DNA of 64,000 bases from Paratinospora sagittata (lineage: Eukaryota; Streptophyta; Magnoliopsida; Ranunculales; Menispermaceae): contig JAYMFD010001202.1 of assembly GCA_035771175.1 (NCBI GenBank), positions 1 through 64,000 on the forward strand, given 5' to 3'. A program made the position numbers and the translations under genes. Of this stretch, positions 9,401-21,726 are shown one piece after another. The first letter of the stretch is position 1, and each line of letters opens with the position of its first letter. The notes beneath the pieces were generated by a model. It was not told where the DNA came from. It worked only from the letters and a program-made list of their open reading frames with translations, and did not search any database.

Positions 9401-10061
9401 TCGGGATATTGAAACGGAGTTCCATCTATTCCGAGGGTTCCTAAAAGGATATTGGGACTCGCTCAAAGAGTAGGCGGAGAAAGCAATCCGGTGAATTGGT
9501 CGCGATTGCTTCAAACACATTTTCTAAGTAAATTTAGTTCATTTAAACCAAAATTTGAGATTTAATGGTCAAAAATTCATCGGGATATTGAAACGGAGTT
9601 CCATCTATTCTGGGGGTTGCTTGAAGGATATTGGGACTCGGTCAAGGAGTTGGTGGAGAAAGCAATCCAGTCGATTGGTCGCGATTGCCTCAAACACTTT
9701 TTCTAAGTTTATTTAGTTCATTTAAACCAAAATTTTAGATTTGGGGGTCAAAAATTCACCGGGATATTGGAACGGAGTTCCATCTATTCCGGGGGTCCTA
9801 GAAGGATATTGGGACTCGATCAAAGAGTTGGTGGAGAAAGCAATCTGGTGGATTGGTAGCGATTGCCTCAAACACATTTTCTAAGTAAATTTAATTCATT
9901 TAAACCAAAATTTGAGATTTAGCGGTCAAAAATTCATCGAGATATTTGAACGGAGTTCCATCTATTATGGGGGGTGCTAGAAGGATATTGGGACTCGATC
10001 AAAGAGTTGGTGGAGAAAGCAATCTGGTGGATTGGTCGCGATTGCCTCAAACAAATTTTCT
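6480..10061 (+). repeat. 20-monomer block (3582 bp), copy 1
   Basis: This block of 20 monomers is repeated directly after itself with a constant shift of 3582 bp. Private variants shared with copy 2 include AGAAAGAAATACGG (about 6610 and 10192), GATGTTGGGACTCCC (about 7299 and 10881), GGATCGGAGTTCC with GGGACACGC (8157 and 11739) and GGTGCAGGAAGC (about 9116 and 12698). The constant shift over the block means almost no indels separate the copies. Confidence 0.88.
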
Positions 10062-13000
10062 AAGTAAATTTAATTCATTTAAACCAAAATTTGAGATTTA
10101 GTGGTCAAAAATTCATCGAGATATTGGAACGGAGTTCCATCTATTCTGGGGGGTGCTAGAAGGATATTGGGACTCGCTCAAAGAGTTGGTGGAGAAAGAA
10201 ATACGGTAGATTGGTCGCGATTGCCTCAAACACATTTTCTAAGTAAATTCAGTTCATTTAAACCAAAATTTTAGATTTGGGGGTCAAAAATTTATCGGGA
10301 TATTGAAACGGAGTTCCATCTATTTTGGGGGTTGCTTGAAGGATATTGGGACTCGCTCAAGGAGTTGGTAGGGAAAGCAATCCGGTGAATTGGTCGCTAT
10401 TGCCTCAAACACGTTTACTAAGTATATTTAGTTCATTTAAACCAAATTTTAGATTTGGGGGTCAAAAATTAACTGGGATATTGGAACGGAGTTCCATCTA
10501 TTCCGGGGGTTCCTTGAAGGATATTGGGACTCGATCAAAGAGTTGGTGGAGAAAGTAATCTGGTGGATTGGCCGCGATTGCCTCAAATACATTTTCTAAG
10601 TAAATTTAGTTCATTTAAACCAAAATTTGAGATTTAGTGGTCAAAAATTCATCGGGATATTGGAACGGAGTTCCATCTATTTTGGGGGGTTGCTAGATGG
10701 ATATTGGGACTCGCTCAAAGAGTAGGCGGAGAATGCAATCCGGTGGATTGGTCGTGATTGCTTCAAACACATTTTCTAAGTAAATTTAGTTCATTTAAAC
10801 CAAAATTTGAGATTTAATGGTCAAAAATTCATCGGGATATTGAAACGGAGTTCCATCTATTCTAGGGGGTTGTTTGAAGGATGTTGGGACTCCCTCAAGG
10901 AGTTGGTGGACAAAGCAATATGGTGGATTGGTCGCGATTGCCTCAATTACTTTTTCTAAGTATATTTAGTTCATTTAAACCAAAATTTTAGATTTGGGGG
11001 TAAAAAATTCACCGGGATATTGGAGCGGAGTTCCATCTATTCCGGGGGTTCATCGAAGGATATTGGGACTCGCTCAAAGAGTTGGTGGAGAAAGCAATCT
11101 AGTGGATTGGTAGCGATTGCCTCAAACACATTTTCTAAGTAAATTTAGTTCATTTAAACAAAAAATTTGGGATTTTGGGGTCAAAAATTCATCGGGATAT
11201 TGGAACGGAGTTCCATCTATTCTGGGGGTTGCTAGAAGGATATTGGCACTCGCTAAAAGAGTAGGTGGAGAAAGCAATCCGGTGGATTTGTCGCGATTGC
11301 CTCAAACAAATTTTTTAAGTTAATTTAGTTCATTGAAAGCAAAATGTGAGATTTAGGGGTAAAAAATTCATCGGGATATTGAAACAGAGTTCCATCTATT
11401 CCGAGGGTTCATAGAAGGATATTGGGACTCGCTCAAAGAGTAGGCGGAGAAAGCAATCGGAGGATTGGTCGCGATTGCTTCAAACACATTTTCTAAGTAA
11501 ATTTAGTTCATTTAAACCAAAATTTGAGATTTAATGGTCAAAAATTCATCGGGATATTGAAACGGAGTTCCATCTATTCTGGGGGTTTGTTTGCAGGATA
11601 TTGGGACTCTCTGAAGGAGTTGGTGGACAAAGCAATCTGGTGGATTTGTCGCGATTGCCTCAATTACTTTTTCTAAGTATATTTAGTTCATTTAAACAAA
11701 AATTTTAGATTTGGGGGTCAAAAATTGACCGGGATATTGGATCGGAGTTCCATCTATTCCGGGGGTTCATAGAAGGATATTGGGACACGCTCAAAGAGTT
11801 GGTGGAGAAAGCAATATGGTGGATTGGTAGCGATTGCCTCAAACACATTTTCTAAGTAAATTTAGTTCATTTAAACAAAAATTTGAGATTTTGGGGTCAA
11901 AAATTCATCGGGATATTGGAACGGAGTTCCATCTATTCTTGGGGGTTGGTAGAAGGATATTGGGACTCGCTAAAAGAGTAGGTGGAGAAAGCAATCCGGT
12001 GGATTTGTCGCGATTGCCTCAAACAAATTTTTTACGTTAATTTAGTTCATTGAAAGCAAAATTTGAGATTTAGGGGTAAAAAATTCATCGGGATATTGAA
12101 ACAGAGTTCCATCTATTCTGGGGGGTGCTAGAAGGATATTGGGACTCGCTCAAAGAGTTGGTGGAGAAAGCAATACGGTAGATTGGTCGCGATTGCCTCA
12201 AACACATTTTCTAAGTAAATTCAGTTCATTTAAACCAAAATTTTAGATTTGGGGGTCAAAAATTCATCGGGATATTGAAACGGAGTTCCATCTATTTTGG
12301 GTGTTGCTTGAAGGATATTGGGACTCGCTCAAGGAGTTGGCAGAGAAAGCAATCCGGTGAATTGGTCGCGATTGCCTCAAACACTTTTACTAAGTATATT
12401 TAGTTCATTTAAACCAAATTTTAGATTTGGGGGTCAAAAATTAATCGGGATATTGGAACGGAGTTCCATCTATTCCGGGGGTTCCTTGAAGGATATTGGG
12501 ACTCGATCAAAGAGTTGGTGGAGAAAGCAATCTGGTGGATTGGTCGCAATTGCCTCAAACAAATTTTCTAAGTAAATTTAATTCATTTAAACCAAAATTT
12601 GAGATATAGTGGTCAAAAATTCATCGGGATATTGAAACGGAGTTCTATCTATTCTGGGGGGTTGCTAGAAGGATATTGGGACTCGCTAAAAGAGTAGGTG
12701 CAGGAAGCAATCCGGTGGATTGGTCGCGATTGCCTCAAACAAATTTTCTAAGTTAATTTAGTTCATTGAAACCAAAAGTTGAGATTTAGGGGTCAAAAAT
12801 TCATCTGGATATTGGAAAAGAGTTCCATCTACTCCGAGGGTTCCTAAAAGGATATTGGGACTCGCTCAAAGAGTAGGCGGAGAAAGCAATCCGGTGAATT
12901 GGTCGCGATTGCTTCAAACACATTTTCTAAGTAAATTTAGTTCATTTAAACCAAAATTTGAGATTTAATGGTCAAAAATTCATCGGGATATTGAAACGGA

Positions 13001-13643
13001 GTTCCATCTATTCCGAGGGTTCCTAAAAGGATATTGGGACTCGCTCAAAGAGTAGGCGGAGAAAGCAATCCGGTGAATTGGTCGCGATTGCTTCAAACAC
13101 ATTTTCTAAGTAAATTTAGTTCATTTAAACCAAAATTTGAGATTTAATGGTCAAAAATTCATCGGGATATTGAAACGGAGTTCCATCTATTCTGGGGGTT
13201 GCTTGAAGGATATTGGGACTCGGTCAAGGAGTTGGTGGAGAAAGCAATCCAGTCGATTGGTCGCGATTGCCTCAAACACTTTTTCTAAGTTTATTTAGTT
13301 CATTTAAACCAAAATTTTAGATTTGGGGGTCAAAAATTCACCGGGATATTGGAACGGAGTTCCATCTATTCCGGGGGTCCTAGAAGGATATTGGGACTCG
13401 ATCAAAGAGTTGGTGGAGAAAGCAATCTGGTGGATTGGTAGCGATTGCCTCAAACACATTTTCTAAGTAAATTTAATTCATTTAAACCAAAATTTGAGAT
13501 TTAGTGGTCAAAAATTCATCGAGATATTTGAACGGAGTTCCATCTATTCTGGGGGGTGCTAGAAGGATATTGGGACTCGATCAAAGAGTTGGCGGAGAAA
13601 GCAATCTGGTGGATTGGTCGCGATTGCCTCAAACAAATTTTCT
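10062..13643 (+). repeat. 20-monomer block (3582 bp), copy 2
   Basis: It is the tandem copy of 6480-10061. I see only scattered substitutions, for example TTCTGGGGGGTTGG against TTCTTGGGGGTTGG near 11937 and ATTCCGAGGG against ACTCCGAGGG near 12831. The GGATCGGAGTTCC/GGGACACGC monomer at 11739 recurs at 17289, 5550 bp (31 monomers) further on, so this block is also related to the next region. Confidence 0.88.
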
Positions 13644-16100
13644 AAGTAAATTTAATTCATTTAAACCAAAATTTGAGATTTAGTGGTCAAAAATTCAACG
13701 AGATATTGGAACGGAGTTCCATCTATTCTGGGGGGTGCTAGAAGGATATTGGGACTCGCTCAAAGAGTTGGTGGAGAAAGCAATACGGTAGATTGGTCGC
13801 GATTGCCTCAAACACATTTTCTAAGTAAATTCAGTTCATTTAAACCAAAATTTTAGATTTGGGGGTCAAAAATTCATCGGGATATTGAAACGGAGTTCCA
13901 TCTATTTTGGGTGTTGCTTGAAGGATATTGGAACTCGCTCAAGGAGTTGGCAGAGAAAGCAATCCGGTGAATTGGTCGCGATTGCCTCAAACACTTTTAC
14001 TAAGTATATTTAGTTCATTTAAACCAAATTTTAGATTTGGGGGTCAAAAATTAACCGGGATATTGGAACGGAGTTCCATCTATTCCGGGGGTTCCTTGAA
14101 GGATATTGGGACTCGATCAAAGAGTTGGTGGAGAAAGCAATCTGGTGGATTGGTCGCAATTGCCTCAAACAAATTTTCTAAGTAAATTTAATTCATTTAA
14201 ACCAAAATTTGAGATATAGTGGTCAAAAATTCATCGGGATATTGAAACGGAGTTCTAACTATTCTGGGGGGTTGCTAGAAGGATATTGGGACTCGCTAAA
14301 AGAGTAGGTCAGGAAGCAATTCGGTGGATTGGTCGCGATTACCTCAAACAAATTTTCTAAGTTAATTTAGTTCATTGAAACCAAAATTTGAGATTTAGGG
14401 GTCAAAAATTCATCTGGATATTGGAAAAGAGTTCCATCTATTCCGAGGGTTCCTAAAAGGATATTGGGACTCGCTCAAAGAGTAGGCGGAGAAAGCAATC
14501 CGGTGAATTGGTCGCGATTGCTTCAAACACATTTTCTAAGTAAATTTAGTTCATTTAAACCAAAATTTGAGATTTAATGGTCAAAAATTCATCGGGATAT
14601 TGAAATGGAGTTCCATCTATTCCGAGGGTTCCTAAAAGGATATTGGGACTCGCTCAAAGAGTAGGCGGAGAAAGCAATCCGGTGAATTGGTCGCGATTGC
14701 TTCAAACACATTTTCTAAGTAAATTTAGTTCATTTAAACCAAAATTTGAGATTTAATGGTCAAAAATTCATCGGGATATTGAAACGGAGTTCCATCTATT
14801 CCGAGGGTTCCTAAAAGGATATTGGGACTCGCTCAAAGAGTAGGCGGAGAAAGCAATCCGGTGAATTGGTCGCGATTGCTTCAAACACATTTTCTAAGTA
14901 AATTTAGTTCATTTAAACCAAAATTTGAGATTTAATGGTCAAAAATTCATCGGGATATTGAAACAGAGTTCCATCTATTCTGGGGGTTGCTTGAAGGATA
15001 TTGGGACTCGGTCAAGGAGTTGGTGGAGAAAGCAATCCAGTCGATTGGTCGCGATTGCCTCAAACACTTTTTCTAAGTAAATTTAATTCATTTAAACCAA
15101 AATTTGAGATTTAGTGGTCAAAAATTCATCGAGATATTGGAACGGAGTTCCATCTATTCTGGGGGGTGCTAGAAGGATATTGAGACTCGATCAAAGAGTT
15201 GGTGGAGAAAGCAATCTGTTGGATTGGTCGCGATTGCCTCAAACAAATTTTCTAAGTAAATTTAATTCATTTAAACCAAAATTTGAGATTTAGTGGTCAA
15301 AAATTTATCGAGATATTGGAACGGAGTTCCATCTATTCTGGGGGGTGCTAGAAGGATATTGGGACTCACTCAAAGAGTTGGTGGAGAAAGCAATACGGTA
15401 GATTGGTCGCGATTGCCTCAAACACATTTTCTAAGTAAATTCAGTTCATTTAAACCAAAATTTTAGATTTGGGGGTCAAAAATTCATCGGGATATTGAAA
15501 CGGAGTTCCATCTATTCTGGGGTTGCTTGAAGGAAATTGGGACTCGCTCAACGAGTTGGTAGCGAAAGCAATCCGGTGAATTGGTCGCTATTGCCTCAAA
15601 CACTTTTACTAAGTATATTTAGTTCATTTAAACCAAATTTTAGATTTGGGGGTCAGAAATTAACCGGGATATTGGAACGGAGTTCCATCTATTCCGGGGG
15701 TTCCTTGAAGGATATTGGGACTCGATCAAAGAGTTGGTGGAGAAAGCAATATGGTGGATTGGTCGCGATTGCCTCAAACAAATTTTCTAAGTAAATTTAA
15801 TTCATTTAAACCAAAATTTGAGATTTTGTGGTCAAAAATTCATCGGGATATTGAAACGGAGTTCCATCTATTCTGGGGGGTTGCTTGAAGGATATTGGGA
15901 CTCGGTCAAGGAGTTGGTGGAGAAAGCAATCCGGTGGATTGGTCGCGATTACCTCAATTTCTTTTTCAAAGTATATTTAGTTCATTTAAACCAAAATTTT
16001 AGTTTTGGGGGTCAAAAATTCTACAGGATAATGGAACGGAGTTCCATTTATTCTGCGGGTTCCTAGAAGGATATTAAGACTCGCTAAAAGAGTTGGTGGA
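13644..16100 (+). repeat. Satellite block derived from the tail of the 20-mer by 9-10 monomer duplication
   Basis: Monomers here match those about 1610 bp (9 monomers) to the left: GTTGGCAGAGAAAGC at 12341 and 13951, GAGATATAGTGG at 12600 and 14210. One monomer type (CCGAGGGTTCCTAAAAGG) occurs three times in a row (about 14444, 14623, 14803) against two in the source block (about 12833, 13013), so single-monomer gain has followed the block duplication. Monomers at 15.4-16.08 kb recur 4119 bp (23 monomers) to the right. Confidence 0.75.
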
Positions 16101-19100
16101 GATAGCAATCTGGCGGATTGGCCGCGATTGCCTCAAATACATTTTCTAAGTAAATTTAGTTCATTTAAACCAAAATTTGAGATTTAGTGGTCAAAAATTC
16201 ATCGGGATATTGGAAGGGAGTTCCATCTATTTTGGGGGGTTGCTAGATGGATATTGGGACTCGCTCAAAGAGTAGGCGGAGAATGCAATCCGGTGGATTG
16301 GTCGTGATTGCTTCAAACACATTTTCTAAGTAAATTTAGTTCATTTAAACCAAAATTTGAGATTTAATGGTCAAAATTCATCGGGATATTGAAACGGAGT
16401 TCCATCTATTCTAGGGGGTTGTTTGAAGGATATTGGGACTCCCTCAAGGAGTTGGTGGACAAAGCAATATGGTGGATTGGTCGCGATTGCCTCAATTACT
16501 TTTTCTAAGTATATTTAGTTCATTTAAACCAAAATTTTAGATTTGGGGGTAAAAAATTCACCGGGATATTGGAGCGGAGTTCCATCTATTCCGGGGGTTC
16601 ATCGAAGGATATTGGGACTCGCTCAAAGAGTTGGTGGAGAAAGCAATCTAGTGGATTGGTAGCGATTGCCTCAAACACATTTTCTAAGTAAATTTAGTTC
16701 ATTTAAACAAAAAATTTGAGATTTTGGTGTCAAAAATTCATCGGGATATTGGAACGGAGTTCCATCTATTCTGGGGGTTGCTAGAAGGATATTGGCACTC
16801 GCTAAAAGAGTAGGTGGAGAAAGCAATCCGGTGGATTTGTCGCGATTGCCTCAAACAAATTTTTTAAGTTAATTTAGTTCATTGAAAGCAAAATTTGAGA
16901 TTTAGGGGTAAAAAATTCATCGGGATATTGAAACAGAGTTCCATCTATTCTGAGGGTTCATAGAAGGATATTGGGACTCGCTCAAAGTGTAGGCGGAGAA
17001 AGCAATCCGGAGGATTGGTCGCGATTGCTTCAAACACATTTTCTAAGTAAATTTAGTTCATTTAAACCAAAATTTGAGATTTAATGGTCAAAAATTCATC
17101 GGGATATTGAAACGGAGTTCCATCTATTCTGGGGGTTTGTTTGCAGGATATTGGGACTCTCTGAAGGAGTTGGTGGACAAAGCAATCTGGTGGATTGGTC
17201 GCGATTGCCTCAATTACTTTTTCTAAGTATATTTAGTTCATTTAAACAAAAATTTTAGATTTGGGGGTCAAAAATTGACCGGGATATTGGATCGGAGTTC
17301 CATCTATTCCGGGGGTTCATAGAAGGATATTGGGACACGCTCAAAGAGTTGGTGGAGAAAGCAATCTGGTGGATTGGTAGCGATTGCCTCAAACACATTT
17401 TCTAAGTAAATTTAGTTCATTTAAACAAAAATTTGAGATTTTGGGGTCAAAAATTCATCGGGATATTGGAACGGAGTTCCATCTATTCTGGGGGGTTGGT
17501 AGAAGGATATTGGGACTCGCTAAAAGAGTAGGTGGAGAAAGCAATCCGGTGGATTTGTCGCGATTGCCTCAAACAAATTTTTTACGTTACTTTAGTTCAT
17601 TGAAAGCAAAATTTGAGATTTAGGGGTAAAAAATTCATCGGGATATTGAAACAGAGTTCCATCTATTCTGGGGCGTGCTAGAAGGATATTGGGACTCGCT
17701 CAAAGAGTTGGTGGAGAAAGCAATACGGTAGATTGGTCGCGATTGCCTCAAACACATTTTCTAAGTAAATTCAGTTCATTTAAACCAAAATTTTAGATTT
17801 GGGGGTCAAAAATTCATCGGGATATTGAAACGGAGTTCCATCTATTTTGGGGGTTGCTTGAAGGATATTGGGACTCGCTCAAGGAGTTGGCAGAGAAAGC
17901 AATCCGGTGAATTGGTCGCGATTGCCTCAAACACTTTTACTAAGTATATTTAGTTCATTTAAACCAAATTTTAGATTTGGGGGTCAAAAATTAACCGGGA
18001 TATTGGAACGGAGTTCCATCTATTCCGGGGGTTCGTTGAAGGATATTAGGACTCGATCAAAGAGTTGGTGGAGAAAGCAATCTGGTGGATTGGTCGCAAT
18101 TGCCTCAAACAAATTTTCTAAGTAAATTTAATTCATTTAAACCAAAATTTGAGATATAGTGGTCAAAAATTCATCGGGATATTGAAACGGAGTTCTATCT
18201 ATTCTGGGGGGTTGCTAGAAGGATAGTGGGACTCGCTAAAAGAGTAGGTGCAGGAAGCAATCTGGTGGATTGGTCGCGATTGCCTCAAACAAATTTTCTA
18301 AGTTAATTTAGTTCATTGAAACCAAAATTTGAGATTTAGGGGTCAAAAATTCATCTGGATATTGGAAAAGAGTTCCATCTATTCCGAGGGCTCCTAAAAG
18401 GATATTGGGACTCGCTCAAAGAGTAGGCGGAGAAAGCAATCCGGTGAATTGGTCGCGATTGCTTCAAACACATTTTCTAAGTAATTTTGTTCATTTAAAC
18501 CAAAATTTGAGATTTAATGGTCAAAAATTCATCGGGATATTGAAACGGAGTTCCATCTATTCCGAGGGTTCCTAAAAGGATATTGGGACTCGCTCAAAGA
18601 GTAGGCGGAGAAAGCAATCCGGTGAATTGGTCGCGATTGCTTCAAACACATTTTCTAAGTAAATTTAGTTCATTTAAACCAAAATTTGAGATTTAAGGGT
18701 CAAAAATTCATCGGGATATTGAAACGGAGTTCCATCTATTCTGAGGGTTCCTAAAAGGATATTGGGACTCGCTCAAAGAGTAGGCGGAGAAAGCAATCCG
18801 GTGAATTGGTCGCGATTGCTTCAAACACATTTTCTAAGTAAATTTAGTTCATTTAAACCAAAATTTGAGATTTAATGGTCAAAAATTCATCGGGATATTG
18901 AAACGGAGTTCCATCTATTCTGGGGGTTGCTTGAAGGATATTGGGACTCGGTCAAGGAGGTGGTGGAGAAAGCAATCCGGTCGATTGGTCGCGATTGCCT
19001 CAAACACTTTTTCTAAGTTTATTTAGTTCATTTAAACCAAAATTTTAGATTTGGGGGTCAAAAATTCACCGAGATATTGGAACGGAGTTCCATCTATTCC

Positions 19101-20616
19101 GGGGGTCCTAAAAGGATATTGGGACTCGATCAAAGACTTGGTGGAGAAAGCAATCTGGTGGATTGGTAGCGATTGCCTCAAACACATTTTCTAAGTAAAT
19201 TTGATTCATTTAAACCAAAATTTGAGATTTAGTGGTCAAAAATTCATCGAGATATTGGAACGGAGTTCCATCTATTCTGGGGGGTGCTAGAAGGATATTG
19301 GGACTCGATCAAAGAGTTGGTGGAGAAAGCAATCTGGTGGATTGGTCGCGATTGCCTCAAACAAATTTTCTAAGTAAATTTAATTCATTTAAACCAAAAT
19401 TTGAGATTTCGTGGTCAAAAATTCATCGAGATATTGGAACGGAGTTCCATCTATTCTGGGGGGTGCTAGAAGGAAATTGGGACTCGCTCAAAGAGTTGGT
19501 GGAGAAAGCAATACGGTAGATTGGTCGCGATTGCCTCAAACACATTTTCTAAGTAAATTCAGTTCATTTAAACCAAAATTTTAGATTTGGGGGTCAAAAA
19601 TTCATCGGGATTTTGAAACGGAGTTCCATCTATTCTGGGGGTTGCTTGAAGGAAATTGGGACTCGCTCAACGAGTTGGTAGCGAAAGCAATCCGGTGAAT
19701 TGGTCGCTATTGCCTCAAACACTTTTACTAAGTATATTTAGTTCATTTAAACCAAATTTTAGATTTGGGGGTCAGAAATTAACCGGGATATTGGAACGGA
19801 GTTCCATCTATTCCGGGGGTTCCTTGAAGGATATTGGGACTCGATCAAAGAGTTGGTGGAGAAAGCAATATGGTGGATTGGTCGCGATTGCCTCAAACAA
19901 ATTTTCTAAGTAAATTTAATTCATTTAAACCAAAATTTGAGATTTTGTGGTCAAAAATTCATCGGGATATTGAAACGGAGTTCCATCTATTCTGGGGGGT
20001 TGCTTGAAGGATATTGGGACTCGGTCAAGGAGTTGGTGGAGAAAGCAATCCGTTGGATTGGTCGCGATTACCTCAATTTCTTTTTCAAAGTATATTTAGT
20101 TCATTTAAACCAAAATTTTAGATTTGGGGGTCAAAAATTCTACAGGATATTGGAACGGAGTTCCATCTATTCTGGGGGTTCCTAGAAGGATATTGGGACT
20201 CGCTCAAAGAGTTGGTGGAGAAAGCAATCTGGTGGATTGGTAGCGATTGCCTCAAACACATTTTCTAAGTAAATTCAGTTCATTTAAACCAAAATTTTAG
20301 ATTTGGGGGTCAAAAATTCATCAGGATATTGAAACGAAGTTCCATCTATTCTGGGGGTTGCTAGAAGGATATTGGGACTCGGTCAAGGAGTGGGTGGAGA
20401 AAGCAATCCGGTGGATTGGTCGCGATTGCCTCGAACACTTTTTCTAAGTATATTTAGTTCATTTAAACCAAAATTTGAGATTTAATGGTCAAAAACTCAT
20501 CGGGATATTGAAACGGAGTTCCATCTATTCTGGGGGTTGCTTGAAGGATATTGGGACTCGCTCAAGGAGTTGGTAGAGAAAGCAATCCGGTGGATTGGTC
20601 GCGATTGCCTCAAACA
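16101..20616 (+). repeat. Satellite block shifted 31 monomers (5550 bp) from 10.5-13.6 kb
   Basis: From 16121 the order of variant monomers follows that from 10571 with a 5550-bp shift (17289 against 11739, 17868 against 12318), increasing to 5728 bp after an extra CCTAAAAGG monomer near 18730. From about 19500 it follows 15.4-16.08 kb with a 4119-bp shift. The monomer at 16020-16080 carries the TATTAAGACTC variant that marks later block copies. Confidence 0.78.
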
Positions 20617-21726
20617 CTTTTTCTAAGTATATTTAGTTCATTTAAACAAAAATTTTAGATTTGGGGGTCAAAAATTCACCGGGATATTGGAACGGAGTTC
20701 CATCTATTCCGGGGGTTCCTAGAAGGATATTAAGACTCGCTAAAAGAGTTGGTGGAGATAGCAATCTGGTGGATTGGCCGCGATTGCCTCAAATACATTT
20801 TCTAAGTAAATTTAGTTCATTTAAACCAAAATTTGAGATTTAGTGGTAAAAAATTCATCGGGATATTGGAACGGAGTTCCATCTATTTTGGGGGGTTGCT
20901 AGAAGGATATTGGGACTCGCTCAAAGAGTAGGCGGAGAAAGCAATCCGGTGAATTGGTCGCGATTGCTTCAAACACATTTTCTAAGTAAATTTAGTTCAT
21001 TTAAACCAAAATTTGAGATTTAATGGTCAAAAATTCATCGGGATATTGAAACGGAGTTCCATCTATTCTAGGGCGTTGTTTGAAGGATATTGGGACTCCC
21101 TCAAGGAGTTGGTGGACAAAGCAATATGGTGGATTGGTCGCGATTGCCTCAATTACTTTTTCTAAGTATATTTAGTTCATTTAAACAAAAATTTTAGATT
21201 TGGGGGTCAAAAATTCACCGGGATATTGGAACGGAGTTCCATCTATTCCGGGGGTTCCTAGAAGGATATTAAGACTCGCTAAAAGAGTTGGTGGAGATAG
21301 CAATCTGGTGGATTGGCCGCGATTGCCTCAAATACATTTTCTAAGTAAATTTAGTTCATTTAAACCAAAATTTGAGATTTAGTGGTAAAAAATTCATCGG
21401 GATATTGGAACGGAGTTCCATCTATTTTGGGGGGTTGCTAGAAGGATATTGGGACTCGCTCAAAGAGTAGGCGGAGAAAGCAATCCGGTGAATTGGTCGC
21501 GATTGCTTCAAACACATTTTCTAAGTAAATTTAGTTCATTTAAACCAAAATTTGAGATTTAATGGTCAAAAATTCATCGGGATATTGAAACGGAGTTCCA
21601 TCTATTCTAGGGCGTTGTTTGAAGGATATTGGGACTCCCTCAAGGAGTTGGTGGACAAAGCAATATGGTGGATTGGTCGCGATTGCCTCAATTACTTTTT
21701 CTAAGTATATTTAGTTCATTTAAACC
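20617..21726 (+). repeat. Tandem pair of a 539-bp trimer, apparently exact
   Basis: Three monomers are repeated with a 539-bp shift (for example 20642 and 21181). Reading base by base I find no difference between the copies, including rare variants such as TTCTAGGGCGTTG (21066 and 21605) and AGTGGTAAAAAATTC. The match begins inside ...ACTTTTTCTAAG and ends where the third repeat has AAACCAAAA instead of AAACAAAAA. It is the youngest duplication visible in the window. Confidence 0.92.
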
